Assembly: GCF_902459645.1 (NCBI RefSeq)
Contig: NZ_CABPSK010000001.1
Location: 1,860,001 to 1,924,000, forward strand
Reading direction: 5' to 3'
DNA from: Pandoraea pneumonica
Lineage (GTDB): Bacteria; Pseudomonadota; Gammaproteobacteria; Burkholderiales; Burkholderiaceae
DNA: 64,000 bases
Numbering within the stretch: position 1 is the stretch's first letter; every line of letters begins with the position of its first letter. Shown here in pieces: positions 35,649 to 44,818 of this stretch. Below the pieces are notes generated by a model that worked only from the letters and a program-made list of their open reading frames with translations, did no database searches and was not told the DNA's origin. The translations under genes and the position numbers were made by a program.

Positions 35649-35660
35649 CCGACCGGTCGG
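35649..35660. promoter_or_regulatory. 12-bp palindrome CCGACCGGTCGG
   Basis: A perfect palindrome with an extra TCGG repeat on the right, resembling TetR-family operators. It lies about 240 bp upstream of the orphan nuoM start in a 441-bp gene-free gap. No TetR gene is seen next to it. Confidence 0.45.
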
Positions 35661-35698
35661 TCGGTGAAAGGACAAATGCGCGAAGCCCCGCCCTGCAA

Positions 35699-35714
35699 TG
35701 TCCACCGGTGGACA
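35699..35714. promoter_or_regulatory. 16-bp perfect palindrome TGTCCACCGGTGGACA
   Basis: A perfect 16-bp palindrome about 40 bp from the one at 35649-35660, in the gap 35411-35851 between two genes on the same strand. A likely regulator-binding site; the factor is unknown. Confidence 0.45.
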
Positions 35715-35851
35715 CTTGCGAACGGATGACGATGTCAATCGCGTAGCGCGTCGATTTCGTCAATAACGCATTGCGGAAAATGCAGACACTGCGGGACGCG
35801 GGCGCCGCAGCGCCCACGGATGATCGGCGGCAGACCAGCCGCGCGATGACG

Positions 35852-36472
35852 TTACAGCTTAGGGCGGCGCAGATCGAACATCGGGCCAATTTCCGCGTAG
35901 TCGCCGAGATAACCGGCGCGCATGACCGGATGCGCCTTGAACGTATCGAAAGTGCCGTCCTCGCGCAAAAACTCGCGGCGAATATGCACGCCGACCACCT
36001 GCCCGAGGGCCAGCCAGTTGTTCATCGGCTTGCCGTCGAGGTCTTGCAGGCGCACCACTTGCAGCAGCTTGCATTCGAGCGATGCAGGCGATTCGGCCAC
36101 GTGCGGCACCGACACGTTCACGCCCGGCGCTTTCGTCAAGCCCGCCAGATCGAACTCGTCGACCTCGTGCGGCACCGGTGCCGACGTCTTGTTCATCTTC
36201 TCGACGAGCGACTTGCTCGTGAGATTCCAGACGAATTCGCGCGTCGCTTCGATATTGGCGATGGAATCTTTGAAGCCTTCGCTACAGAACCCGATGATTG
36301 GCGGGAACGTCGCAAACGCGCCGAAAAAGCTATAGGGCGCGAGATTGACGCTGCCCTGCGCGTCGCGGCTGGAAATCCAGCCGATCACACGGGGCGCGAC
36401 AATCGCTTTGAACGGATCGTGAGACAACCCGTGGCCTTTGGCCGGGTCGTAGAAATGAACGTCGTCTGACAT
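35852..36472 (-). CDS. flavin reductase family protein (FMN-binding split barrel)
   Basis: A 206-residue flavoprotein of the DIM6/NTAB flavin-reductase family. RVIGWISSRDAQGSVNLAPYSFFGAFATFPP (in part: RVIGWISS, NLAPYSFFGAF) is the FMN-binding region; the rest matches the short family without a partner oxygenase. It probably reduces flavin with NAD(P)H or works as a flavin-dependent reductase; its partner is not encoded nearby. Confidence 0.88.
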   Translation of the reverse strand: MSDDVHFYDPAKGHGLSHDPFKAIVAPRVIGWISSRDAQGSVNLAPYSFFGAFATFPPIIGFCSEGFKDSIANIEATREFVWNLTSKSLVEKMNKTSAPVPHEVDEFDLAGLTKAPGVNVSVPHVAESPASLECKLLQVVRLQDLDGKPMNNWLALGQVVGVHIRREFLREDGTFDTFKAHPVMRAGYLGDYAEIGPMFDLRRPKL

Positions 36473-36539
36473 GGGCGGGGGAGAGTAGAGGCAATGACCC
36501 GACGATGCTAACGCATCCGGCCCGTGCCTGCTGACGCAA

Positions 36540-37490
36540 TCAACGCTGCCCGATCACTTGCGTCACACGGCGGCAGAAAGCTTGCGCATCGCCATCGATC
36601 ACCGCCCCGCTGGGCAGCTTGCCCGTGCGTGCCTTGGCATGACCGATCGCCTCGGCGAGCGCCTCGTCGCCCTGCACGGCGTACGCGAACACGGCGAGCC
36701 GGGTATCGGCCGCGTCGTCGAGCAAATACGGATTCGCGTCCATCGTGCGCGCGTCGACGTGAACGCCCGCAGGCAAGCCGAGCTGCGCGACGAGATGGTC
36801 CATCCACGCGCGATTCAGAACCGGGGCCTTCGCATGCTTCGCGACGAACTTCGTGAGCTTGTTCGACCCCACGGCTTCCGCGTTGCGCCCGTCGAACACG
36901 ATCAGCCCCATATACCCCTGACGGTCGGCCGTGCGCGCGCAGCGCAGGTTCTGTAGCAGCCCGGACGTCAGAAACCAATTGCCATGGGGTACGCCCTGCT
37001 TCATCTGGGCGACCAGCCCTTGAATCGGCGTGCAGTTGCTCACCACTTCCTTGATCTCGGCGTTAAGCGTCTTGCCGGGGAACGTGTTGGCGATGGCGAG
37101 CACGTCGGAGAGAAACGGCGGCGGTTCGTTGGTGGCGCGACCGTTGAGCGTCATGCGCGCGTTACGCCAGTCGGCCTGCGTGAGTTGCGCGACGGGCCGA
37201 GGGGCACCGGCGAGTACCGAGCGCCCCGTCTGCATGTCGTGGTGCAGTACCCATGTGCCGTCGCTCAGTTGCTGCATGTCGGTTTCGACGCCGTCCCACG
37301 CACCGGCATAGCCCGTTTGCAAGGCACGGGCCGAGTTTTCAGGCGCGGTGGCCGATCCGCGATGGGCATGAATCTGCATGCCCAGACAGGCTGCCGACAC
37401 CGGCGCCATCGTGGTCAACGTGCCGACGGTCACGGCAAGCGCCGCCACGGCAATGCGCCGCACGCGCGGCAAAACAAAGGGTTTCATCAT
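36540..37490 (-). CDS. exported glycerophosphodiester phosphodiesterase
   Basis: A 316-residue GDPD-family TIM-barrel enzyme. The signal peptide is at about 12-34 (ending PVSAA). Active-site elements: HAHRGSATAPENS (about 41-53) and VETDMQQLSDGTWVLHHDM (about 68-86), with the two catalytic His and metal-binding Glu/Asp residues. It would hydrolyse glycerophosphodiesters in the periplasm. It is third in an operon after the lipoprotein and a large membrane protein, starting 12 bp after the latter. ATG 37487 is an alternative start. Confidence 0.86.
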   Translation of the reverse strand: MMKPFVLPRVRRIAVAALAVTVGTLTTMAPVSAACLGMQIHAHRGSATAPENSARALQTGYAGAWDGVETDMQQLSDGTWVLHHDMQTGRSVLAGAPRPVAQLTQADWRNARMTLNGRATNEPPPFLSDVLAIANTFPGKTLNAEIKEVVSNCTPIQGLVAQMKQGVPHGNWFLTSGLLQNLRCARTADRQGYMGLIVFDGRNAEAVGSNKLTKFVAKHAKAPVLNRAWMDHLVAQLGLPAGVHVDARTMDANPYLLDDAADTRLAVFAYAVQGDEALAEAIGHAKARTGKLPSGAVIDGDAQAFCRRVTQVIGQR

Positions 37491-37502
37491 GACGTGCGGT
37501 CC

Positions 37503-39077
37503 TTACTTCGACGGCTTAGCCGCGTTGGCCAGCGGGTCGTAGCCGTATTTGAAGCCCATCAGCACGTCTTGCCGAATCGCCTCGTTGAGCGGATACCCAT
37601 ACCCCTGCCCCACCACGACGACATGGGCGATGTTGGTAAGCAAATGACCGGCCGTCGTCCCACCGCTCGACCACGCCATCATCTGGTGGAACAGATCGCT
37701 GCGGGTAATCGCGTTCGACGAGAAGGAAAACACGGCCCACACGCCGATCAGTCCCGAGAACAACACCGCGAGCGTCGCGCGCGAAGCACGTTTGCTCAGT
37801 TGCCCGTCGGCACCGGCACGCGAGAGCATGACGCCCTTCGCCGAGAGAAACAGCAATTTCGAGAAGTGGCCGATAGCGCCCAACAACGAGAAGAACAACG
37901 CCACCGCAGGCACAATCGCCGCACGCGTGGCATCGAGCCCTTCCTTAGCCCACTTGCCGCCGTCGGCGTAGTCGCTGGCAGGCGCGTCGAGCTGCACCAT
38001 CATCTTGCGGGTTTCCTCGTCGACCGCCTGATCGAACAATTGCTCGAACGACGCCGCGCTCGTGTAGCTCGCCTGCACCACGGCGCTCGCGGGCAGGTGC
38101 ATCTCTTCGCGCAGTTTGTTCTGCACGCCACGGCGCGCCACGAAGGCCTCGTAAGACAAGCCCGGCGGAATCGTCTCGCCGCCCACTTCCACCGACTGCA
38201 CGCGACGTGCCGCCTGCTGGCGGTACTTCACGCCCACGGCGCGATAGAAGTTGAGCATGTCGTCCGGACGCCAGTTCGACGGCAGCGCAGGCAGATCGCG
38301 CCGCACACTTGCCGACACCTTGCCGCGGGCATAGAACGGCACCGTTTCAGGCTGCCAGCCCCGGCGGCTCAGGCGCGCACGATAGTCGTTCCAGGCTTTT
38401 TGCTGCTCTTGCAACAGATCGGGATCGCCGTCCGAGATCACTGCCGCGTACTTGTTCCAGTCCTTACGCAGACGTTTCATGCCGTCGGTGTACTTGTCGT
38501 AGTACGACTGCACGCCGCCCATTTCGCGGCGCACCTTGTCGCGCACGAGCGTGGTCTTCACGGTGCGCGTTTTCTCGTCGAGCCGATCGACCGAAACCGC
38601 CATCACCGGAAACAACGCGAGGAAAGCCTTGCCTTCCGGGCGGGCGAAAACGCCATCGTCCACGCCGAGGCCATCGAGCTGCAAACGGCCATCGACCAGC
38701 GAGCGCTGCATGAGCACCGTATTCGCCGCCGTGCGGCGAAACTGGGCGTCGCGCGTGTTCACCAGCACATCGACCAGCGTCTTGATCGCGAGGAACACCA
38801 CCACGATCGTCACTGCGCATGCGATCACGATGCTTCGATACGACGGCTTACCCTGCCCGCCTTTGGCACGGCGCGTGAGCATGAGCTGCAACACGACCAG
38901 CGCCGCCGCAATGCCCGAGAGCGTGCGGCCGAAGTATTCGATGTGATGCACGTCGTCGGGCGTTGCCGCCCCGCCCACCACATCGAGCAGCCGCCCGTTA
39001 AAGCCAAGTTCGAAAATCAGATACACCACGGTGACGGCGATCAGAAACGCCGTCTGCTTGAGCAAGGTATTGCGCAC
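37503..39077 (-). CDS. large inner-membrane protein of unknown function
   Basis: A 524-residue protein. It has three membrane helices near the N-terminus (about 8-28, 47-65, 84-106), a long soluble domain (about 115-360) rich in charged residues, and at least two helices near the C-terminus (about 385-420 and 440-460). It begins only 2 bp after the lipoprotein gene ends and is followed 12 bp later by the GDPD gene, a tight three-gene operon. No domain is recognised. Confidence 0.75.
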   Translation of the reverse strand: MRNTLLKQTAFLIAVTVVYLIFELGFNGRLLDVVGGAATPDDVHHIEYFGRTLSGIAAALVVLQLMLTRRAKGGQGKPSYRSIVIACAVTIVVVFLAIKTLVDVLVNTRDAQFRRTAANTVLMQRSLVDGRLQLDGLGVDDGVFARPEGKAFLALFPVMAVSVDRLDEKTRTVKTTLVRDKVRREMGGVQSYYDKYTDGMKRLRKDWNKYAAVISDGDPDLLQEQQKAWNDYRARLSRRGWQPETVPFYARGKVSASVRRDLPALPSNWRPDDMLNFYRAVGVKYRQQAARRVQSVEVGGETIPPGLSYEAFVARRGVQNKLREEMHLPASAVVQASYTSAASFEQLFDQAVDEETRKMMVQLDAPASDYADGGKWAKEGLDATRAAIVPAVALFFSLLGAIGHFSKLLFLSAKGVMLSRAGADGQLSKRASRATLAVLFSGLIGVWAVFSFSSNAITRSDLFHQMMAWSSGGTTAGHLLTNIAHVVVVGQGYGYPLNEAIRQDVLMGFKYGYDPLANAAKPSK

Positions 39078-39079
39078 GA

Positions 39080-39982
39080 TCAGTTCCGAAGGTCGACGCG
39101 AACGGGTTTGACTTCTTCAGTGGCGAACGACAGCGAGTTCGACGTGACGGGACCAGCGGGCGGCGCCGGAATGGTGCGGCCACCCGACGTGCTGCTCGGC
39201 GGCGAATTGCTCGCGACGGCAGGTGCCGTGGGTACCGTGGGCGCGGGGGCCTGTGTCGGCGCGGGCGTCTTCTGACGACGCTTGGGGGTATTCGTGGCAG
39301 CCGGGCGCGTCACGTTGGTGTTGGCGTTTTGCGGCGGCAGCGGCGCGAAGCGATTGGCATCGGCCGGATCGTCGATGGCCTTGAGCGATCCATCGGCGAA
39401 CGGCTTGCGACGGATATCGACGCCGGGCGGCACCGGAATGGCCGACTGAAGCAGACGGCTATCCATATACGTGTGACGCACGAGACGACCATTCCCGGGG
39501 AAATCGAACACGAGGGCGCGGCCGTTGTCGACCAAGTCGGCGCGCGGGCGGTCCTGGCAGTTGCCGAAGGTCCAGCCGAGCACGTCGCTGCCTTGAATGG
39601 CGTACAGCACGTACTTGAACGGGCAGTTGTTCTCTTGTGTTTCGAACACCACAACAGAGCGGTCGCCGATCGTCTCCGATCGCACGAGTCGCGCGGTCAT
39701 CGCGTTGCCCAGCGGCAGCACGCGCATGTAGCGTTCGAGCTTGACGGTGTACTTGCCGTTGCTACGTCGCAACACCCCTTCGGAGCCATCGGCGAGTTTG
39801 AACGTGTCGACGGTCGTGCCAAACACACTGGCTTCGTCGAACCCGTACGTCATGTTGCCGTTTTGATTGCGGGTGACGGCGCAGCCGCCCAACCCCAGAG
39901 AAATCGCGATGGCACCAAGGGCCATGACGCGTGCACGCCGCATCGCGACGAGGGCGTGCCATCCGCCTGCAAGTCGATTCAT
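39080..39982 (-). CDS. lipoprotein with Pro/Thr-rich tail, unknown function
   Basis: A 300-residue lipoprotein. The lipobox is GLGGC (Cys about 34), preceded by an Arg-rich n-region and a hydrophobic core (ALGAIAISLGL). The folded part is about 40-225. Residues about 235-285 are Pro/Thr/Ala-rich (TPKRRQKTPAPTQAP), like a periplasmic spacer. It is first of the lipoprotein/membrane/GDPD operon and divergent from the caspase gene across 469 bp. No family is recognised. Confidence 0.72.
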   Translation of the reverse strand: MNRLAGGWHALVAMRRARVMALGAIAISLGLGGCAVTRNQNGNMTYGFDEASVFGTTVDTFKLADGSEGVLRRSNGKYTVKLERYMRVLPLGNAMTARLVRSETIGDRSVVVFETQENNCPFKYVLYAIQGSDVLGWTFGNCQDRPRADLVDNGRALVFDFPGNGRLVRHTYMDSRLLQSAIPVPPGVDIRRKPFADGSLKAIDDPADANRFAPLPPQNANTNVTRPAATNTPKRRQKTPAPTQAPAPTVPTAPAVASNSPPSSTSGGRTIPAPPAGPVTSNSLSFATEEVKPVRVDLRN

Positions 39983-40451
39983 TCTTGTTATCTGGTCGTC
40001 TTCTTTTGTGTGCCAGATCCGTCCGCAGGGCGATGCAATTCGATCTCAAACGTCTCGAATGTCGCGGCCTGTCGTGCGAATCCTCCCCGGCAGGACGTCG
40101 ATGACAGCGCGCTTACGTGATTACGCAATTACGTCGTACGCTTCGGCATCCTGAGCGGCGCATTCTCGCATAAATGATCGCGCCGCTGCATGACGAAACC
40201 GGTCAGAAGCGGCCCAGAAGCGGGCCAGCGCGCGCGAGCCTATGCCCGCGAGGCATCGTACCGATGTCAGCGCCGTGCAACATCTGTCAGAAAGTACAGG
40301 TAGGCGTACGCGCGATTTCGTGGTTGCATACCGCGTTTGCATGGGTATGCTCGTGCACTCGATGCGCGCGATGTACTCGATGCACGCCATGCGCGGTTAT
40401 GTTCCTTACGCGCCATCCCTGACGCTGTCGCTTCCCCCTTAGCCACACACC
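39983..40451. other. 469-bp divergent promoter region without genes
   Basis: No gene supported on either strand. It must hold the promoters of the lipoprotein operon (minus) and the caspase gene (plus). ACTCGATGC occurs twice at about 40355-40385 (21 bp apart) and there are repeated ATTACG hexamers around 40118-40130; both are weak. Confidence 0.4.
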
Positions 40452-41834
40452 ATGACGTCTGCCTCGCTGCTCCGTTGCCTGTTCGCCCTCCTCTGTGCGA
40501 TGACTGTCGCAACGGCGTCGAGCGCCGCCTCGCCCGTTGCCCCCGCGCCCGCCCGCAAAGTCGCGCTCATTGTCGGCAATAGCGGCTACGACGGCGGCGA
40601 CCGGCTTGTCTCACCGGCAGGCGACGCCAAATTGATGGGCGAGGCATTCCGCCAACTCGGTTTTGAAACGAAGGTCGCGCAGGACCTGTCGTTGGAAGAA
40701 TTCAATGCCTCGACCGACTGGCTCGCCCAGCGGGCGCGCGGCGCGCAGGTGGCGGTGCTCTATTACGCCGGTCACGGCTTCGAGTCGGGGGGCGACAACT
40801 TCCTCGTGCCCGTGCACACGGGTGTGCCGGTCTCTGCCATGACCCGCAAGCTCCTGCTGGAGCGCGCGTCGCGTTTGGCTGCGGTTCGCATGAAAGTGAT
40901 GGCGTCGTCGCCCGCGTCGTTTATCGCGCTGATCGATGCTTGCCGCGTGCCGTCACGCGGCGCGACGGGCCCGGGCCTCAAGCCAGAAAAAGTCGGTCAG
41001 GGCGAGTTGATCGCCTTTTCGACGGCCGATCAGGCAGCGGCGTACGATTCGATGCGCACGTTCGGGCAAGCCATCGACAACAGCCCGTTCGCCTACTACC
41101 TCGCCATGAACGTGAAGGCCCCGGGCGCGACCATCAAACACGCCCTCGAACTCACGCAGCAGCAAGTCACCGAGATCACCGGCGGGCATCAACGCCCATG
41201 GATTGCCAGCGGTTTGATTGGCGACGTCCCGCTGGCCGCGCAGTATTTGGTCGCTTCCAACCCTGCTTCCAACCCCGCTACGCCGCACAACGCGCCACAG
41301 GCGGGCGCCGTGCGCGGTACCTCCAATACCAACAGCGTCGGGGGGCCGTCGAACGACGGCACGCAAGCGCAGCGCGCCAACGCCTGGGACGACGCCGAGT
41401 ACCGGATAACTACCGCCGCACAACGCGCCGACCGCAACGACATTGCCACGTTGCGCGCCCGCAAGACCGATCCGTCGGCCCTCACCACGTTGGGCATGAT
41501 TTTTGAGGAAGGCTACGGCGTGACGGCAGACCGCAAGTCGGCCATGACGTTCTACCGCCGCGCGGCAGACATGGGATACCCCATCGCCCAAACGCTCTTG
41601 GGCGAAGCCTACTTCGAAGGCAAGGCCGTGCAACGCGACTATGCCGAGGCGGAGAAGTGGTTTGCCAGGGCCGCGTCGCAAGACTACACGCGCGCCCGGC
41701 TCGATCTGGCCCACGTGCGGGCGATCCGCGGACAAGGTGCAGGCGGTGGCATGCAGAACTGGGGCGACGCGGCCAAGATCATGATCGATTCGCTCAACCG
41801 CCAGCAGCAGCGGATGGTGCCGCCAAAGCCGTAG
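40452..41834 (+). CDS. exported caspase-family peptidase (C14) with Sel1-like repeats
   Basis: A 460-residue protein with a signal peptide (about 1-28, ending SSAAS). The caspase-like p20 domain is about 35-265: VALIVGNSGY, the catalytic His108 in YYAGHGFE, and Cys164 in IDACRV. Both members of the dyad are present, so the enzyme could be active. A Ser/Asn/Pro linker (about 270-310) leads to Sel1/TPR repeats (about 340-420: ALTTLGMIFEEGYGVTADRKSA, PIAQTLLGEAYFEGKAV, in part). It would act in the periplasm. It is separate from the lipoprotein operon and no immunity protein is evident. Confidence 0.86.
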   Translation: MTSASLLRCLFALLCAMTVATASSAASPVAPAPARKVALIVGNSGYDGGDRLVSPAGDAKLMGEAFRQLGFETKVAQDLSLEEFNASTDWLAQRARGAQVAVLYYAGHGFESGGDNFLVPVHTGVPVSAMTRKLLLERASRLAAVRMKVMASSPASFIALIDACRVPSRGATGPGLKPEKVGQGELIAFSTADQAAAYDSMRTFGQAIDNSPFAYYLAMNVKAPGATIKHALELTQQQVTEITGGHQRPWIASGLIGDVPLAAQYLVASNPASNPATPHNAPQAGAVRGTSNTNSVGGPSNDGTQAQRANAWDDAEYRITTAAQRADRNDIATLRARKTDPSALTTLGMIFEEGYGVTADRKSAMTFYRRAADMGYPIAQTLLGEAYFEGKAVQRDYAEAEKWFARAASQDYTRARLDLAHVRAIRGQGAGGGMQNWGDAAKIMIDSLNRQQQRMVPPKP

Positions 41835-41998
41835 GCGAACAGGCATCGAGCGGCACGCCGTGTTTCGCACCGTGAACCCGTGTTATGCGGCGTGGCACGT
41901 CCCGGCGCGATCTGGCGATTTGTGCGACGATTGCGATGTTGCGTCGCGCCAAAGCGGCGCGTTTTTCATTGCACGCGCCGCCGCGGCGCGCTCAGCCC

Positions 41999-42652
41999 AT
42001 GCCAGCCACCCTCAATATCGACTTTGTCTCCGACGTCGCGTGCCCTTGGTGCGCCATCGGCCTTGCCTCCTTGAAGACCGCCCTTGGCCGTCTGGGCGAT
42101 GAGGTCAACGTCGACCTCCACTTCAGCCCGTTTGAGCTCAACCCCGACATGCCGGTCGAAGGCGTGGCGCTGGCCGATTACATGTCGCGCAAGTACGGCC
42201 TGTCGCCCGAGCAACTCGCGCAGAATCAGGCCAACATCAGTGCCCGCGCACAGGCCGAAGGCTTTCCGATGCGCATGGATTTGCGCACGCATGCTTACAA
42301 CACGTTCGACGCGCATCGCTTGCTGCACTGGGCGCAGACGGTCGGTAACGACAAGCAGCTCGCGCTCAAGGAAGCCTTGTTCCGTGCGTACTTTGCCGAC
42401 GGCAAGCGCACGAGCGATCCGGAAGTGCTGATCGACGCGGTCACGCAGGCCGGGCTCGATCCCGCCCGTGCGCGCGAAATTCTCTCGACGGACGAATACG
42501 CCGAGCAAGTGCGCGCGCTGGAGCGTCACTATCAGAATCTGGGGATTCGCTCGGTGCCCGCGATCATCTTCAACAATCGCCATCTCGTGGGCGGCGGTCA
42601 GCCGCCGGAAGTGTTCGAACAGGCCATTCGCCAAATTCTGGCCGAGGGCTGA
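41999..42652 (+). CDS. DsbA family oxidoreductase (FrnE-like, 2-hydroxychromene isomerase type)
   Basis: A 217-residue thioredoxin-fold protein without signal peptide. The CxxC is CPWC in DVACPWCAIG (about 12-21); the cis-Pro side is SVPAIIFNNRHLVGG (about 184-198). This cytosolic branch has been called FrnE or DsbA-like. ATG 41999 is preferred to the frame's upstream start because it aligns with the family. The MFS gene starts 7 bp later, so the two are co-transcribed. Confidence 0.87.
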   Translation: MPATLNIDFVSDVACPWCAIGLASLKTALGRLGDEVNVDLHFSPFELNPDMPVEGVALADYMSRKYGLSPEQLAQNQANISARAQAEGFPMRMDLRTHAYNTFDAHRLLHWAQTVGNDKQLALKEALFRAYFADGKRTSDPEVLIDAVTQAGLDPARAREILSTDEYAEQVRALERHYQNLGIRSVPAIIFNNRHLVGGGQPPEVFEQAIRQILAEG

Positions 42653-42658
42653 TCCGCC

Positions 42659-44083
42659 ATGTCATCGCTGCCCCCTGCCGCCGACACTTCGGCGGCGAGC
42701 GCCCGCACCGCGCCTGCTGTCACCGGCGCGGCCCAGACGCAAGAGCCGCCGGCCACCGGCCGCGGCCTGGCCATGACGGCGATCTTGCTCGCCGTCTCGC
42801 TCGCCAGCCTCGACACGGCCATCTGCAACACGGCTTTGCCGCAGATGGCAATCGATCTGAACACCACCCCGTCGGCGTCCGTATGGATCGTCAACGCCTA
42901 CCAGTTGGCGATGGTGGCGACGTTGCTGCCCTTCGCATCGCTGGGCGAGCGTGTGGGCCACAAGCGCGTGTTCATGGCGGGCGTCGCGGTCTTTCTGATC
43001 TCGTCGGTGCTGTGCGCGCTGTCGCCATCGCTCGGTTTTCTCGCCGGTGCGCGGGTGCTGCAAGGTGTGGGCGCGGCAGCGGTGATGAGCGTGAACATCG
43101 CGTTGATCCGATTCCTGTACCCGCCGCATCAGTTGGGACGCGGTGTGGGGTTGAACGCGCTGATCGTGGGAATTTCGTTTGCGATCGGGCCGACCATTGC
43201 GTCGCTGGTGCTATCGGTGGGCAACTGGCCGTGGCTGTTCCTGATCAATGTGCCGACGGGCTTGCTAGCGCTCGCGTTCGGGCGTCGCAACTTGCCCGAC
43301 ACACCGCGCAGCGAGCACAAGCCCGACATGGTGGCGGCACTGCTTAACGTCGTCACGTTTTCCCTGCTGATCTTCGCGCTGGGGCAAAGCGCACAGCAGG
43401 CCGACTGGCGTCTGACGCTGGCCTGTTTCGTGGGTGCCGTGTTCTGCGGGTGGGCGCTGATTCGCCGAGAACGCGGCCATCGCGCACCGATGCTGCCGGT
43501 CGATTTGCTGCGCTTGCCGGCGTTCGCGTTGTCGACGGTCACGGCCATCTGTGCGTTTGCGACGCAGGGCCTCGGGCTGGTGTCGTTGCCGTTCTATTTC
43601 GAGAATGTCTTGCATCGAAGCCCGATCGAGACCGGCTTCCTGATGACGCCGTGGCCGTTCTTCGTGGCGGCGATTGCGCCGGTCGCGGGCCGCCTGTCGG
43701 ATCGTTACCCGGCAGGTGCGCTTGGTGCCATCGGCCTCGCGATGTTAAGCGCGGGGATGACCTTGCTCGCGTTGATGCCGGCGCACGCCGAGGTTTGGGA
43801 CATCAGTTGGCGCATGGCCTTGTGTGGTCTGGGCTTTGGGTTCTTCCAGTCGCCCAACCTGAAGGCGTTCATGCACAGCGCGCCGCCGGAGCGCAGTGGC
43901 GGCGCAAGCGGCATGGTTGGTACGTCGCGCTTGCTGGGCCAAGCGACGGGTGCGGCGCTCGTCGCGCTCGCTTTTGGACTCGTGGGTACACACGGCTCCA
44001 CGCTGGCGCTCGCTTGGGGTGCCGCGTTCTCCGCGGCCGGGTGTATTGCGAGCGGAATGCGTCTGGTGCGCCGGACGGCCTGA
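42659..44083 (+). CDS. MFS transporter, DHA2 family (EmrB/QacA-like drug efflux)
   Basis: A 474-residue inner-membrane protein with about 14 helices. The family signature of segment 1 appears as SLASLDTAICNTALPQMA, and motif C (GISFAIGPTIASLVL-like) follows in segment 5. The low-complexity Ser/Ala N-terminus (about 1-35) is unusual but common in this genus. It is probably a proton-driven exporter of small toxic compounds. It is the last gene before the accessory stretch. Confidence 0.87.
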   Translation: MSSLPPAADTSAASARTAPAVTGAAQTQEPPATGRGLAMTAILLAVSLASLDTAICNTALPQMAIDLNTTPSASVWIVNAYQLAMVATLLPFASLGERVGHKRVFMAGVAVFLISSVLCALSPSLGFLAGARVLQGVGAAAVMSVNIALIRFLYPPHQLGRGVGLNALIVGISFAIGPTIASLVLSVGNWPWLFLINVPTGLLALAFGRRNLPDTPRSEHKPDMVAALLNVVTFSLLIFALGQSAQQADWRLTLACFVGAVFCGWALIRRERGHRAPMLPVDLLRLPAFALSTVTAICAFATQGLGLVSLPFYFENVLHRSPIETGFLMTPWPFFVAAIAPVAGRLSDRYPAGALGAIGLAMLSAGMTLLALMPAHAEVWDISWRMALCGLGFGFFQSPNLKAFMHSAPPERSGGASGMVGTSRLLGQATGAALVALAFGLVGTHGSTLALAWGAAFSAAGCIASGMRLVRRTA

Positions 44084-44240
44084 GTCGTGGTTTGATTGGC
44101 ACGTGGCGCTGATGCAGCGCCCGTGCCCTCTCTGCTCGCACGCTAATCCCCCTATCCGGTCGTTCAAGCAACGCGTTGATATTAAAAATAAGAACGTTGA
44201 TTTCGGCGCGACATAGCTGCTCAAGGAAAGCGGGATAGCG

Positions 44241-44306
44241 ACTCCTCATTCAAACGGTTACGATCACGCTACAGCGAACGATCGCAATCGTGCTGAGGAG
44301 TTTTTT
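44241..44306 (+). terminator. structured element, candidate small RNA or terminator
   Basis: ACTCCTCA (44241-44248) pairs with TGAGGAGT (44294-44301), with a T run immediately after (44302-44306). Inside lies a second hairpin, ACGAT-CGCA-ATCGT (44278-44291). It is unlike a simple terminator because the loop is 45 bases with its own stem; either a short RNA gene end or a complex terminator for the MFS gene 158 bp upstream. Confidence 0.45.
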
Positions 44307-44388
44307 GACTGTTTGAGAACTCTGTGCGACGGACGTCGAGAGTAGGCGATCAGTTATCGCAATAAAAATCAGACGTCAGAGGATTCCA

Positions 44389-44667
44389 ATGACTGCAAAG
44401 CTTCCGAAGGAAAAGCTGCTCCAGATACTCGAGGCACTGATGGATCCGAACGGACTTTCTGAGCAGGCCTGCGACGACCTTCTGCTGACGTTCTGCGCAG
44501 GATGTCCCGACCCTGTAAAGGCGCGCTGGCTCATCGTCGAGTGCCTTGACCCCATGACGAATGAAGAACTCGTTGATCGCGCGCACTCGCTGCCGTTCCG
44601 GTCGATGGCGGATGTCCCAGCGAGTGAATTGCCGACCACACACCCCTTGAGGGGTATGGCCGAATAG
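44389..44667 (+). CDS. small hypothetical protein
   Basis: A 92-residue acidic protein (MTAKLPKEKLLQILEALMDP) with two Cys in FCAGCPDP and a conserved-looking core LLLTFCAGCPDPVKARWLIV (in part: CAGCPDPVKARWL). GAGG lies upstream of the start. It resembles small proteins that sit next to nucleases or toxins in accessory regions, but no partner is evident. Function unknown. Confidence 0.6.
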   Translation: MTAKLPKEKLLQILEALMDPNGLSEQACDDLLLTFCAGCPDPVKARWLIVECLDPMTNEELVDRAHSLPFRSMADVPASELPTTHPLRGMAE

Positions 44668-44755
44668 GGCTATCCCGATAGCATCTCCGTGACTTGTCTG
44701 AGTGGAGATTGGTATCCGAGTTTTCGCTTCTGGCCGGTAGTCGCCGTTCGTTAAG

Positions 44756-44773
44756 GGCCGCTTTCGACCCATT
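44756..44773. repeat. dispersed repeat, copy A (18-bp core)
   Basis: GGCCGCTTTCGACCCATT, identical to copy B at 45125-45142. Related, looser sequences are at about 45511-45606, 49089-49133, 49596-49620 and 50404-50432. All lie in gaps between genes of the accessory stretch. Confidence 0.6.
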
Positions 44774-44818
44774 TCAGCCACCGGTCAAAAAGCGGAAAAC
44801 CGATGATGCCCCGTGATG

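Noticed and set aside
36984-39275. A 763-residue open frame on the plus strand
   Set aside because: It is antisense to the membrane protein and GDPD genes, His/Arg-rich, with no motif or ribosome site; a compositional shadow.
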